In this document: positions 44,228 to 52,677 of the stretch, piece by piece
Position numbering within the stretch: position 1 is the stretch's first letter
Layout of the letters: each line of letters starts with the position of its first letter
DNA from: Nitrospira sp.
GTDB taxonomy: Bacteria; Nitrospirota; Nitrospiria; Nitrospirales; Nitrospiraceae
NCBI GenBank assembly: GCA_020697375.1
Contig: JAJFBJ010000006.1
Coordinates: forward strand, 15,373 to 79,372
DNA: 64,000 nt
Direction of reading: 5' to 3'
The notes under the pieces: generated by a model
The model's database searches: none
Seen by the model: the letters and a program-made list of their open reading frames with translations, nothing else
Told to the model about the DNA's origin: nothing
Made by a program: the position numbers and the translations under genes

Positions 44228-44938
44228 ATGGCAGATGAAGCACCGGCAAAGCTGATTCAGATCGGACCAAAGGGCGTGACCAAGAAGGATGGGTTCAATC
44301 TGGTGACGGAACGGGTTGTGGCCGTCAATCCGGAGGCGAAACAGCTCGAAGTCGAACTTCTCGCCTACGATGGAAAAACCGTGGTGCTTGACGTGGGGGA
44401 AGAGGCCTTCGAGGATTTTCTCAAGGTCAAGCCGGGCGACGGGGCGACGATCCGTGTGGTCGAAGAGGGAGGCAAGCGCATTGCGAAGAGCTTCCGGATT
44501 CGCTCAAAGGATCCGAACGCGGCCAAGGCCGATGCCATGCTGATCGACCTCAAGGATTCCCATTGGCTCAATCGGAAGTATGCAGCCGAAGTCCTCGGAG
44601 AACTAAAAGATATGCGGGCCATCGGACCTCTCGTCGGAGCCCTCACCGACGAGGTGGGCGATGTGCGGCAGCGGGCGTATGATTCGCTGATCAAGATCGG
44701 CGGGACCGCCGTACCGTCTCTCGTGCCCTTGCTGGCGTCGGAGGAAGATGATGTGCGCCAATCGGCGACCGAAATCATCCGGAAGATCGGAAAGCCGGCC
44801 GTCGAGCCCCTTGCAACGGCATTGGCGGAAGCCGACGACCGTCTGAAGAGCAAGATCATGAAGGTACTCGATCGAATGGGATATAAGCCGAAGTCCAAAG
44901 ATGAAGCCCCGACTGTGGCAACCAAACTCCTGGGCTAG
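44228..44938 (+). CDS. HEAT-repeat protein 5 of 5 with N-terminal beta domain
   Basis: 236 residues. Residues 1-95 form a beta-rich unit without a named family (LVTERVVAVNPEAKQLEVEL, VVLDVGEEAFEDFLKVKPGD, IRVVEEGGKRIAKSFRIR), of OB-like character. Residues 105-215 are four HEAT repeats (VGALTDEVGDVRQRAYDSL). AAGGA precedes the ATG. It ends the run and converges on ugd. The extra domain may be the effector or binding part of the system. Confidence 0.85.
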   Translation: MADEAPAKLIQIGPKGVTKKDGFNLVTERVVAVNPEAKQLEVELLAYDGKTVVLDVGEEAFEDFLKVKPGDGATIRVVEEGGKRIAKSFRIRSKDPNAAKADAMLIDLKDSHWLNRKYAAEVLGELKDMRAIGPLVGALTDEVGDVRQRAYDSLIKIGGTAVPSLVPLLASEEDDVRQSATEIIRKIGKPAVEPLATALAEADDRLKSKIMKVLDRMGYKPKSKDEAPTVATKLLG

Positions 44939-44958
44939 CCGGCATATTCGATGGTTGC

Positions 44959-46278
44959 CTAGGTGACCGGGTCCTGAGTGGGACGGCCAACCGAGACGTG
45001 GCGGAATCCGAAGCTGACGACGCGGTCCGTATCATAAATATTGCGCAGGTCGAGCAGCAGAGGCTGACGCATGGATTTTTTCAGCCGTTCGAAGTCGAGA
45101 TTCCTGAACTGATTCCACTCAGTCATGATGATCAATCCATCGGCGCCTTCAGCCACGTCATAGGTGTCGTGGCAAGGCACGATGCCGGGCAATAGCTTGA
45201 CGGATTCCTCCATCGACGCCGGGTCATAGGCGCGAATGGCGGCTCCTTCCTTCATCAGTTCGCTCAAGATCGTCAGGGACGGCGCTTCGCGCATGTCATT
45301 GGTATTTGGTTTGAAGGACAGACCCAACACGCCCAGGACCTTTCCCTTCACTCCGTCGCAGGCTTCCCGTATCTTGGCGATCATGCGCAGGTGTTGCTCG
45401 TAATTCACCTTGGCGGCCGCGCCTGCGATTTGAAACGGATAGCCCGCGCGCTCGCCGGTCTGGACCAATGCCGCCAAGTCTTTCGGGAAGCAGGAGCCGC
45501 CGAACCCCGGCCCCGCATGCAGAAACTTCATTCCGATACGGTTATCGAGTCCCATTCCTTTGGATACCATTTGCACGTCGGCCCCGACTTTTTCGCAAAC
45601 AGTGGCGATCTCATTGATGAAGGAGATTTTCACGGCGAGGAATGCATTGGAGGCGTACTTGATCATTTCAGCCGTCGGAATGTCGGTGACCACGACCGGC
45701 GTTTCCAGCAGATACAGCGGGCGATAGAGATCTTTCATGATCGCGACGGCCTGCTCGCTGTCGGCGCCGATCACCACGCGATTCGGCCGCATGAAATCTT
45801 CGATTGCGGACCCTTCCCGAAGGAATTCCGGATTCGACACGATGTCGAAACGGAAACGGCCGGTTTGGTTGGCCTTGATCACCTCGCGCAATTTTTCGCC
45901 TGTGCCGACCGGGACCGTGGACTTCGTCACGATGACTTTATAGCCGGTCATGTTCTTGGCGATGCCTCGTCCGACTTCTTCTACATAGGACAGGTCGGCT
46001 GATCCGTCCGATTTCGGAGGGGTTCCTACGGCGATGAAGATGGCCAGCGCTTTGTCCACGGATTTCGCGATGTCGGTGGTGAAATGGAGGCGGTCTTCTT
46101 TAATGCCCTTGGCGACGAGCTCAGTGATGCCTGGTTCAAAGAAAGGTACTTCACCCTTTTCGAGTTTCCCAATGCGGCGCGTATCCGTGTCCATGCAGGT
46201 CACATTCACGCCGAATTCCGCGAAGCAGGCACCTGTGACCAAACCGACATAGCCTGTACCAATTACGCTGATATGCAT
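44959..46278 (-). CDS. ugd: UDP-glucose 6-dehydrogenase
   Basis: 439 residues. Oxidises UDP-glucose to UDP-glucuronate with two NAD. Seen: the Rossmann IGTGYVGLVTGACFAEFG at the N-terminus, VPVGTGEKL, the Lys of FLAVKISFINEIA, and the catalytic Cys263 in GFGGSCFPKD. Feeds the UDP-glucuronate 4-epimerase at 16082. Divergent from the CBS protein. Confidence 0.95.
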   Translation of the reverse strand: MHISVIGTGYVGLVTGACFAEFGVNVTCMDTDTRRIGKLEKGEVPFFEPGITELVAKGIKEDRLHFTTDIAKSVDKALAIFIAVGTPPKSDGSADLSYVEEVGRGIAKNMTGYKVIVTKSTVPVGTGEKLREVIKANQTGRFRFDIVSNPEFLREGSAIEDFMRPNRVVIGADSEQAVAIMKDLYRPLYLLETPVVVTDIPTAEMIKYASNAFLAVKISFINEIATVCEKVGADVQMVSKGMGLDNRIGMKFLHAGPGFGGSCFPKDLAALVQTGERAGYPFQIAGAAAKVNYEQHLRMIAKIREACDGVKGKVLGVLGLSFKPNTNDMREAPSLTILSELMKEGAAIRAYDPASMEESVKLLPGIVPCHDTYDVAEGADGLIIMTEWNQFRNLDFERLKKSMRQPLLLDLRNIYDTDRVVSFGFRHVSVGRPTQDPVT

Positions 46279-46458
46279 GGACCCTCTCCTCCTGAAGTAA
46301 GCTATGGGATGTTCTGTGATTGTTCGTCAGGTCGCCAGTATAGCAATGCAGGTCAGCGCGGGCAATCAAATCGCGCGTTTGACGGGGGTCCTTACGGGAA
46401 AATTGCAGATTGCGATGCACTTCGGTAGAATTTCGCCTCTTCACACGAGAAGCTGGAC

Positions 46459-46869
46459 ATGGCAGTTTCAGGCGGGCCCATCCAACGGCCGTTAGCGATG
46501 ATGATGCGTCCCATCACCAGGACGGTGCATCCCGATGACACCTTGTTGGCGGTCGCGCGGCAACTGCGCGATGCCCGAGTCGGGGCGCTGCTCGTCGCTG
46601 AACGCGGCGATTATGTGGGAATCGTCAGTGAAGCGGATCTCGTCCGAAAGGCCATGGCCAGCGGGGTAGCCGCCGATCAAGTCCTGGTTCGAGCGGTGAT
46701 GAGTGCGCCGGTGATGACCATCGATATCGCCCAATCGGCCCATGAGGCAAGCGATGTAATGGCTGAGCGAGGGATCCGGCATCTCGTCATTACCGAAGAC
46801 AGCCGTATGGTCGGCATGATTTCAGTGCGTGATTTGCTTCGCTACTTTAAGAATTGGGGAACGTTATAA
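46459..46869 (+). CDS. CBS-domain pair protein
   Basis: 136 residues made of two CBS motifs: TVHPDDTLLAVARQLRDARVGALLVAERG with GIVSEADLVRKAM, and VMTIDIAQSAHEASDVMAERGIRHLVITED with GMISVRDLLRYF. Such stand-alone Bateman modules sense adenosine nucleotides and act on partner proteins. The start may be 46459 or a downstream Met. Partner unknown. Confidence 0.92.
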   Translation: MAVSGGPIQRPLAMMMRPITRTVHPDDTLLAVARQLRDARVGALLVAERGDYVGIVSEADLVRKAMASGVAADQVLVRAVMSAPVMTIDIAQSAHEASDVMAERGIRHLVITEDSRMVGMISVRDLLRYFKNWGTL

Positions 46870-46932
46870 ATTGACCTGCCCTCAACCGGTACCCTGCCCT
46901 TTGTTTTTACCATCTTCGGCGGTTGCTTCTCA

Positions 46933-48507
46933 ATGATGGGACAGGGACCTTCTTCCCATCCCATCCCTCGGCTGTTTTTGCTCGCCACGGCGCTCATGAC
47001 CGGCGCGATTGTCATGGCCTTGGAAATTTTGGGAAGCCGTTTGCTCGCGCCGATTTTTGGAAACTCATTATTCGTATGGGGCGCGTTGATCGGGGTCATC
47101 CTGGCTGCCATGAGTTCAGGCTATGCGTTCGGCGGATGGGCTTCTGATCGGTATCGTGTTGCTGCGGTTCTTGCGTGGCTTTTACTGGGATCGGGAGCCT
47201 GGACGCTGTTGATGGCATGGATGGGGCAGGTCACGATTCTTCAGGTCGCCAGAGCCGTGGAAGACCCTCGCTGGGGGCCCAGTCTTGCCGCTTGTGTGCT
47301 GCTGGCGCCTCCTGCCTTCGGGCTGAGCGGTGTCCTGCCGGCGCTGCTTCGGTTAGCCGTCGTGGACATGGGTTATCTTGGGCGACACACCGGCAGCATG
47401 ATCGCCTTGTCCACGGTCGGCAGTTTAGCCGGAACCTGGGGTACGGCATTTTTTCTCCTTTCCTGGCTGGGGACCCAGGCGCTGGTCGCATCCCTGGGAG
47501 TGATCCAGCTCCTGCTCGGACTCCTGTGGCTGCAGCGGGGGAGTGCAAGGACGACGAAGCTCGCCGGTCTGATCTTGGCCGGTCTGCTTATGCTGGGTTG
47601 GCAATTGTTCGGACAAGCGCCTCCCGTTGCCGGGATCGTCCATCAAGAGGATAGCCCTTACCAGCAAGTTCGTGTTCGCGACGACGATCTGTTCCGCTAT
47701 CTGGTGCTCGATCGAACCTGGCACGCGGTCATGTGGCGGGCGGATCCTGTAATGCTGTTCCTTCCCTACAGCCAGCTCATGGTCGCGGCGGTGGCACTCG
47801 CGCCGGAGCCGAAGCGAGGGCTCATTCTAGGGCATGGTGGCGGGTCGCTCGCGAAGTGGCTGGCGGTGGTTTGGCCGCAACTGGAGTTGGATGTCGTTGA
47901 GTTCGATCCTGTCGTCGTTCAGATGGCCGAGCGATATTTCGATTATCGGGCTCCCGCCAATCATCATGTGTTCGTCAAGGATGCCCGGGTCTTTTTACGA
48001 GATACGAACGTGACTTATGACATCATCTGGGTCGATGCATTTGCCAGGCACCTCATTCCTTTCCATCTGACCACGGTCGAGTTTTTTTCAGAGCTCAAAA
48101 GCCGGTTGAATGCGGACGGAGTCATGGCCCTCAATCTCGCTTCCTCGGGGGAAGGCGGGGATCTACAGCGCGCTAGCGCGGTCCTGCAGACATTGAAAAC
48201 CGCCTTCCCAACTATCGAATCCTTCGGAGTCAAGGGTCCTTGGCGCGCACATCACACCACCGCTGAGAATCTAATTTTTTTCGGTGGAGGTCCGATCGAC
48301 CGGATGCCATACGATGAACTGGTGACGCGGATTCACTCGCAAGTCGAAGCAGGACGGCTTCCACCGGAAGCCACATCGTTGCTATCGACAAGACGGATCA
48401 AGTTCGGACTGCCAGGCCTGATCTTGACGGATGACTATACGCCCTATGATCTACTTGTCGGGTCGCATGACCGAGAATTCCCGCCGGACGGGAAAATAGT
48501 TCCGTAA
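46933..48507 (+). CDS. membrane protein fused to a spermidine-synthase-like domain
   Basis: 524 residues. Residues 1-225 hold about 7 membrane helices (MTGAIVMALEILGSRLLAPIFGNS, VWGALIGVILAAMSSGYAFGG), a 'fused MFS/spermidine synthase' N-terminus. The C-terminal half has a SAM-binding methyltransferase-like core: LILGHGGGSLAKW, DVVEFDPVVVQMAERYF, VKDARVF and IIWVDAF. In true spermidine synthase the catalytic Asp lies in the IIxDxxxP loop; here Pro is absent, so aminopropyl transfer is doubtful. Substrate unknown. Confidence 0.85.
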   Translation: MMGQGPSSHPIPRLFLLATALMTGAIVMALEILGSRLLAPIFGNSLFVWGALIGVILAAMSSGYAFGGWASDRYRVAAVLAWLLLGSGAWTLLMAWMGQVTILQVARAVEDPRWGPSLAACVLLAPPAFGLSGVLPALLRLAVVDMGYLGRHTGSMIALSTVGSLAGTWGTAFFLLSWLGTQALVASLGVIQLLLGLLWLQRGSARTTKLAGLILAGLLMLGWQLFGQAPPVAGIVHQEDSPYQQVRVRDDDLFRYLVLDRTWHAVMWRADPVMLFLPYSQLMVAAVALAPEPKRGLILGHGGGSLAKWLAVVWPQLELDVVEFDPVVVQMAERYFDYRAPANHHVFVKDARVFLRDTNVTYDIIWVDAFARHLIPFHLTTVEFFSELKSRLNADGVMALNLASSGEGGDLQRASAVLQTLKTAFPTIESFGVKGPWRAHHTTAENLIFFGGGPIDRMPYDELVTRIHSQVEAGRLPPEATSLLSTRRIKFGLPGLILTDDYTPYDLLVGSHDREFPPDGKIVP

Positions 48508-48778
48508 GGAATTGAAAGGAAAGCCAAAGCTGGATCTGATGGTATGAAATGTCCAACCTACAAGGGGAAACAGTTCCATCGAAAGCCCAAGAACTTTCTT
48601 GCTTCCTTTTTCGTCCCTATGCTATAAGGTGTCCCTCGCTAACCTATTATTTGGGACATTTTTGATTCGTAGCGGCTGTGCTCCTGTGCAGAACGTCCGG
48701 CAGAAGTATCTGAGCGCGGTGGTCATTATTCACCAACCTAATCACATCTCTTCTTAATCTCTTTAAGGAGGTAAGGTC
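48508..48778 (+). other. long leader upstream of the cupredoxin gene
   Basis: About 270 bases with no gene. GTCCC (48631-48635) can pair with GGGAC 20 bases later, followed by ATTTTT, a weak terminator-like hairpin. The ribosome binding site AAGGAGG lies at 48766-48772. Confidence 0.35.
48599..48628 (+). promoter_or_regulatory. possible promoter of the cupredoxin gene
   Basis: TTGCTT (48599-48604) and TATAAG (48623-48628) with an 18-base spacer, giving a leader of about 145 bases. Confidence 0.4.
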
Positions 48779-49258
48779 ATGGGTAAGACGATGGTAGCAG
48801 TTTTTTTTGGCCTGGTCATGCTGGTGGCTGGGGCATCGGGCGCATATGCGCTGCAAGCTGGCGGTGTAGAGATCGGTGATCTGGAAACCGGTTCCGTCGT
48901 CGGCCAGCCGTTTAAGGAGTTGATAGTGGATGGGGAATTGTTCTCCGTGGAAATCGGAAACATGAAGGCTTGGTACCCGCCAGCCACCATTATCGATTTC
49001 AAGGTTCGGCCGGGCCGTCCTGTCGTGCTGAAGGTGACGAACAGTTCCTCGGCCGAACATGGCTTTCAAATGACCGACGCGCCCAATGCAGGGTCACCGT
49101 TTGTGATGAAGGCGGAAGTGGTGCTGAAGCCTGGGGAAACCAAGTATATCGGTGTTCCGACAAGCGATATGTTCTATGCCACGCAGGGGAATACGCTGCT
49201 CTATCGCTGTCATTTGCACCCGACCCATATCGGTGGCAAAATTCTGATGCTTAAGTAG
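48779..49258 (+). CDS. exported cupredoxin-domain protein
   Basis: 159 residues with a signal peptide (cleaved near AYA). AAGGAGG lies 6 bases upstream of the ATG. Cupredoxin fold: KVRPGRPVVLKVTNSSSAEHGFQM and YRCHLHPTHIGGKI. Likely copper ligands are His94 (in AEHGF), Cys144 and His147 (C-x2-H), with His150 in reach (C-x2-H-x2-H). A Met axial ligand in the usual place is not evident. Blue or red copper proteins of this type carry electrons in the periplasm. Monocistronic, with a perfect 34-base palindrome behind it. Confidence 0.85.
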   Translation: MGKTMVAVFFGLVMLVAGASGAYALQAGGVEIGDLETGSVVGQPFKELIVDGELFSVEIGNMKAWYPPATIIDFKVRPGRPVVLKVTNSSSAEHGFQMTDAPNAGSPFVMKAEVVLKPGETKYIGVPTSDMFYATQGNTLLYRCHLHPTHIGGKILMLK

Positions 49259-49281
49259 TCGGCTTAAATAGCTCGCGGTAT

Positions 49282-49315
49282 AACGCCCCATCTGCAGCGC
49301 TGCAGATGGGGCGTT
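49282..49315. terminator. 34-base perfect palindrome after the cupredoxin gene
   Basis: AACGCCCCATCTGCAG (49282-49297) and its exact reverse complement (49300-49315) around CG. It would form a very stable hairpin. The T tract behind is poor (GTCCTGTT), so it may terminate, stabilise the mRNA 3' end, or both, and could serve both strands. Confidence 0.6.
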
Positions 49316-49348
49316 GTCCTGTTCAGCGCATCTGATCTATGTTCCTGC

Positions 49349-49687
49349 TCAGGTCTCTTCTTGCTCTTGCCGGCACTCAGTCACGGCGTCTAGGGGAATA
49401 TTTTGAGAGCCCTTGAGTGTCCCGGCTACGATCAGCAGGAGGAAACGATTCGCCGTGGGCTCCGCTTGAGGGCGATCTGTGATGACGGTGTGAACATCCA
49501 CGATCATTTCATCACCATCCCACTGGGTCTCATTCACGACCCAAAAGTGGCTGGCCGCCCCCGGGAATTGCTTCGTCACAAAACTTTCTATGATTGTGCC
49601 GATGTCGCCGGTACTCGCCCATGCTTGGCATGGTAGGGAGAAGGCAGCAAGGCAGCCGAGCAACAGCAGGCGTGTGATAGGTGTCAT
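49349..49687 (-). CDS. small exported protein of unknown function
   Basis: 112 residues from the ATG at 49687, with GGGAGGT about 6 bases upstream. Signal peptide (LLLLGCLAAFSLPCQAWA). The mature part has TQWDGDEMIVDVHTVITDRP and FLLLIVAGTLKGSQNIPLD. No family recognised. Converges on the cupredoxin gene. Confidence 0.6.
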   Translation of the reverse strand: MTPITRLLLLGCLAAFSLPCQAWASTGDIGTIIESFVTKQFPGAASHFWVVNETQWDGDEMIVDVHTVITDRPQAEPTANRFLLLIVAGTLKGSQNIPLDAVTECRQEQEET

Positions 49688-49874
49688 GTGTACCTCCCAG
49701 TGAGAGGGTGACTGAGTGAAGGGATGGGGGAGGGGGCCACATACTAGAGGGTGGCCATCGTCCGTACGCACACCCCTTTACCATAAAGTCTACAGCGATC
49801 GCCCAAGAGAAAGCCAGAGAAGAGATGCTGACATTCGGGTGAGATCGGAAGGCAAAATATGCTCCGAAAGCAGC

Positions 49875-49896
49875 GAAGGCTCCCAAAGGAGCCTTC
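49875..49896 (-). terminator. hairpin downstream of the ferredoxin gene
   Basis: GAAGGCTCC (49875-49883) pairs perfectly with GGAGCCTTC (49888-49896) around CAAA. It lies 33 bases past the ferredoxin stop on the minus strand. No T tract follows directly, so termination is uncertain. Confidence 0.5.
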
Positions 49897-49928
49897 CTGA
49901 TGCAGCGCATGATCGCTAAAGCGCGTAA

Positions 49929-50276
49929 TTAGTTGCGAACACCGCTCCAGACCTTGGCTGGGTCAATTTGTTTATCCGGATTCAATGTCGTGGCTTTTTC
50001 CAGCAGCACGTCCGTCGTTTCCGGATAAGCGGGGTCTGCAATGCAGCAATTGTCCACCGGGCAGACGGCTGCGCATTGAGGTTCATCAAAATGTCCGACG
50101 CATTCCGTGCAACGATCGTGGGTAATAACATAAATGTTATCGCCGACGCCCTGTCCGTCGCCGACATGATTGCCTTTACCTTCGGCGTCGCTTCGGGTTT
50201 CGAAGATCGCTTCATTGGGACATTCCGGCAGGCATGCCCCGCAAGAAATACATTCATCAGTGATCAGAAGCGCCAT
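49929..50276 (-). CDS. ferredoxin with two [4Fe-4S] sites, YfhL-like
   Basis: 115 residues. First cluster motif CISCGACLPECP (residues 9-20); second CTECVGHFDEPQCAAVCP, with the longer spacing of Allochromatium/YfhL-type ferredoxins. GGAGG is 8 bases before the ATG. The protein has a C-terminal extension of 35 residues. It would deliver low-potential electrons; the partner is unknown. Preceded by its own promoter. Confidence 0.92.
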   Translation of the reverse strand: MALLITDECISCGACLPECPNEAIFETRSDAEGKGNHVGDGQGVGDNIYVITHDRCTECVGHFDEPQCAAVCPVDNCCIADPAYPETTDVLLEKATTLNPDKQIDPAKVWSGVRN

Positions 50277-50368
50277 GGCCTGTGCCTCCTCAATTTCTTT
50301 TTAATGACGGATAAGATGTTGACAATTTCATACCGCCGCGACCATAGTTCGCGACGAAAGAGGATTGC

Positions 50369-50398
50369 ATTCTAAGCTTCGATTCTTCGGCAAGTCAA
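50369..50398 (-). promoter_or_regulatory. sigma70-type promoter of the ferredoxin gene
   Basis: On the minus strand TTGACT (50398-50393) and TAGAAT (50374-50369) are separated by 18 bases. Leader of about 85 bases to the ATG at 50276. Confidence 0.55.
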
Positions 50399-50523
50399 CA
50401 GCATGAGGTTTGGGAAGAAGGCCTAGCGCTATGAAAGTTATGGGGCTTTGGGCCCAATGTACATGCGGCTTCGCGCATGTCGGTCCTGATTGAGGATGAA
50501 TCGATGGTTGGCAGTTTTCCGTT

Positions 50524-51021
50524 ATGGTGAAGAAGGTTGGCAGGACAGAATCGGACCAGCGTCGTAAGAAAATCGTAACGCTCGTGCTCTTGGTGATTTT
50601 GCTGGTGAGCGTGGGAGTATTTCTCGGAGGGCCCAAGGAATCCGAAATCATCATCGTGGAATTTCCGAATGGGAAGACGCTGGAAACGGAAGTGGCCAGC
50701 ACTCCCGAGAAACTTCTATTCGGTCTGGCGTTTCGCGAAGGATTGCCAGCCGACACAGGGATGCTCTATATCTTTGAGTCGAAGGGACTACATCGGGTTC
50801 AAACCAGGCAGTTTCGCATAGCGGTCGATATGTTGTGGGTTGATGAAAGCCGCCATATTGTCGATATCCTGGAACGTGTGCCGCCATGCGCGCAGGATCC
50901 TTGCCCGCTTTATGGGCCTCCATCGGCGCCGATTCGATATTTGATCGAGGCCAATGCAGGTTATGTACGGCGTGAAGGGATCGCGACGGGCATGGAGCTC
51001 AAATTTACGCTTCGTATGTAA
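50524..51021 (+). CDS. DUF192 family membrane-anchored protein
   Basis: 165 residues. One N-terminal helix (IVTLVLLVILLVSVGVFLG) anchors it; the rest lies outside. DUF192 motifs: VEFPNGKTLETEVASTPEKLLFGLAFREGLP, DTGMLYIFE, a VDMLWVDESRHIVDI segment and YLIEANAGYVRREGI. The role of DUF192 is unknown. First gene of a four-gene operon (gaps of 17, 35 and 26 bases). Confidence 0.88.
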   Translation: MVKKVGRTESDQRRKKIVTLVLLVILLVSVGVFLGGPKESEIIIVEFPNGKTLETEVASTPEKLLFGLAFREGLPADTGMLYIFESKGLHRVQTRQFRIAVDMLWVDESRHIVDILERVPPCAQDPCPLYGPPSAPIRYLIEANAGYVRREGIATGMELKFTLRM

Positions 51022-51038
51022 GGGAATCGGAGTCCTGC

Positions 51039-51356
51039 ATGGAAGGGTTTCATTGCGTGGCCAAAGTCGAAGATATTCCCCCGGGCCAGGTAAAGGTCGT
51101 CAAGGTGAATGAGCGTGCCATCGCGTTGTTCAATATCGAGGGACGGTTTCACGCCATTTACAATGTCTGTCCTCATGAGGGCGGTCCGCTGAATAAGGGG
51201 CGCGTGAAGGGCCATGTCGTGTCCTGCCCTTGGCATGATCTTGCTTTCGATGTTCGAAATGGGCATGGCACCGATGGAGGGGGTTACTGCGTCGGCAGTT
51301 ATGACGTACGCGTCGAAGACGGACAAGTTTTCGTCGGTGGGCGGCGAAAAGTTTAA
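51039..51356 (+). CDS. Rieske 2Fe-2S ferredoxin-like protein
   Basis: 105 residues, NirD/BphF-like. Ligands Cys44 and His46 (CPHEGGPLNKG) and Cys63 and His66 (CPWHDLAFD). Soluble, no signal peptide. Second gene of the DUF192 operon. It could serve an oxygenase such as the one at 22249, but that link is a guess. Confidence 0.92.
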   Translation: MEGFHCVAKVEDIPPGQVKVVKVNERAIALFNIEGRFHAIYNVCPHEGGPLNKGRVKGHVVSCPWHDLAFDVRNGHGTDGGGYCVGSYDVRVEDGQVFVGGRRKV

Positions 51357-51391
51357 CGCAAGAATTTGGCCTAAGGATCCGGGAGAATGTA

Positions 51392-51724
51392 ATGAGTCCC
51401 TTCAGCAAGCCGTATCCGAAAGGAACCGAACAGGAGCCGGGAGCCAAAATCCTCATGGTCCGACTCGGGTCACCTGTCCATATCCGCCTATGGGAAGATC
51501 GTACAAGGGGAGAGTTGTGGGTTCCCATCTATGATCCCGCGGTCCTGCCGCTGGTCGATGATGGCTTCCTGCGCATCGCCAGCAACAACGCGGTAGATAA
51601 TGGACAGCGGATATTCGAATTCAAGCCCATGTCCGTCGGGATTCACCGTCTGGTATTCGAAAAGAGAATGGGATGGAAGTTCACGGCCGAAGACCGGCAG
51701 ATTTTTTATGTGACTGTCTCGTGA
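51392..51724 (+). CDS. small beta-sandwich protein, chagasin (inhibitor I42)-like
   Basis: 110 residues. Beta-rich with loops like those of inhibitor family I42: an RTRGELWVP loop (compare NPTTGYxW), GQRIFEFKPMSVGIHRLVFEKR and a following GW. The middle 'GGxG'-type loop is not clear. I42 members inhibit cysteine proteases; many bacterial relatives are exported, but no signal peptide is seen here. Fold call only. Third gene of the operon. Confidence 0.5.
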   Translation: MSPFSKPYPKGTEQEPGAKILMVRLGSPVHIRLWEDRTRGELWVPIYDPAVLPLVDDGFLRIASNNAVDNGQRIFEFKPMSVGIHRLVFEKRMGWKFTAEDRQIFYVTVS

Positions 51725-51750
51725 GGATGGGATCGCCGTGAGAAATACGC

Positions 51751-52590
51751 ATGCCTGACATTGCTTGTGTGAATGGTCGCTTCGGTCCGTTGGCTGACGC
51801 AGTCGTCAATATCGAGGACCGGGGGTTTCAGTTCGGTGACGGTGTCTATGAAGTCATCCGCACCTATCGAGGCCAGCCTTTTTGCATTGGACCGCATCTT
51901 GCCCGGCTCGAACGAAGTGCCGAGGCGCTCCAGTTGTCAACCGGCCATACAGAGGCTCAGTGGACCTCATTGATTCATGAGGGGCTCCGGCTGAGTCGAT
52001 TCCCAGAGACGAAAATCTACTTGCAAATCACCCGGGGCCAAGCTCCCCGCGACCACGCTTTCCCTATTGATCTCACGCCGACGACAGTAGCGACCTTTCG
52101 GGAATTCCATCCGCTTGATGCGGCGGTTCGAAGCAAGGGGGTGCAGGCTGTCACGACCGACGACATTCGTTGGGGACGGTGCGACATCAAGAGCATCCAT
52201 TTGCTAGCCAACGTGCTGGCGCGGCAACGCGCCAAGGACGCCGGTGCGTTTGAGGCGATTCTCATTCGGGAAACCTTCGTGACCGAAGGCTCCGTCAGCA
52301 ATGTGGCGATCGTGCGGAACGGCGCGATCCAGACTGCTCCCGAAGGGCACAGGATTTTGTCCGGGGTAACCCGATCGCTCGTATTGGAATTGGCAAAAAA
52401 GGAAGGCATCCCGGTGTTTGAAACCTTCGTCACCCGAGAAGACATGCTCTCGGCGTCGGAAGTCTTTTTGATGGGGACGACGGTGGAAGTGTTGCCCGTG
52501 ATACGTATTGACGGACAGATGATCGGAACCGGTTCGCCGGGCGCTCTGTCACAACTGTTGGCCCGTCGATGGGACGCGCTGGTCGGATAG
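51751..52590 (+). CDS. class IV aminotransferase, D-amino-acid transaminase type
   Basis: 279 residues. NIEDRGFQFGDGVYEVIRTY matches D-alanine transaminase; the PLP lysine is Lys147 in RCDIKSIHLL and Glu179 follows in FVTEGSVSNV, as in the family. It makes D-glutamate/D-alanine or related amino acids for the wall; branched-chain or ADC lyase activity is possible. Last gene of the DUF192 operon; a hairpin follows. Confidence 0.88.
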   Translation: MPDIACVNGRFGPLADAVVNIEDRGFQFGDGVYEVIRTYRGQPFCIGPHLARLERSAEALQLSTGHTEAQWTSLIHEGLRLSRFPETKIYLQITRGQAPRDHAFPIDLTPTTVATFREFHPLDAAVRSKGVQAVTTDDIRWGRCDIKSIHLLANVLARQRAKDAGAFEAILIRETFVTEGSVSNVAIVRNGAIQTAPEGHRILSGVTRSLVLELAKKEGIPVFETFVTREDMLSASEVFLMGTTVEVLPVIRIDGQMIGTGSPGALSQLLARRWDALVG

Positions 52591-52634
52591 CGCCCTTGCT
52601 TTCACTAAAATGGCATGGTATGTTCCTGCGCTGT

Positions 52635-52658
52635 AAGTGGGCTCAGGCCCACTTTTTT
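52635..52658 (+). terminator. terminator/attenuator hairpin between the aminotransferase and rimP
   Basis: AAGTGGGC (52635-52642) and GCCCACTT (52647-52654) around TCAG, with a six-T run at 52653-52658. It sits 24 bases before the rimP ATG. Comparable hairpins before rimP-nusA act as attenuators in other bacteria. Confidence 0.8.
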
Positions 52659-52677
52659 GTTTGAGCTTCTTTTGTCT

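Noticed and set aside
39658..44938. Phycobilin lyase function for the HEAT proteins
   Set aside because: The repeats are PBS-lyase-type in form only; no bilin biosynthesis or phycobiliprotein gene is in the window.
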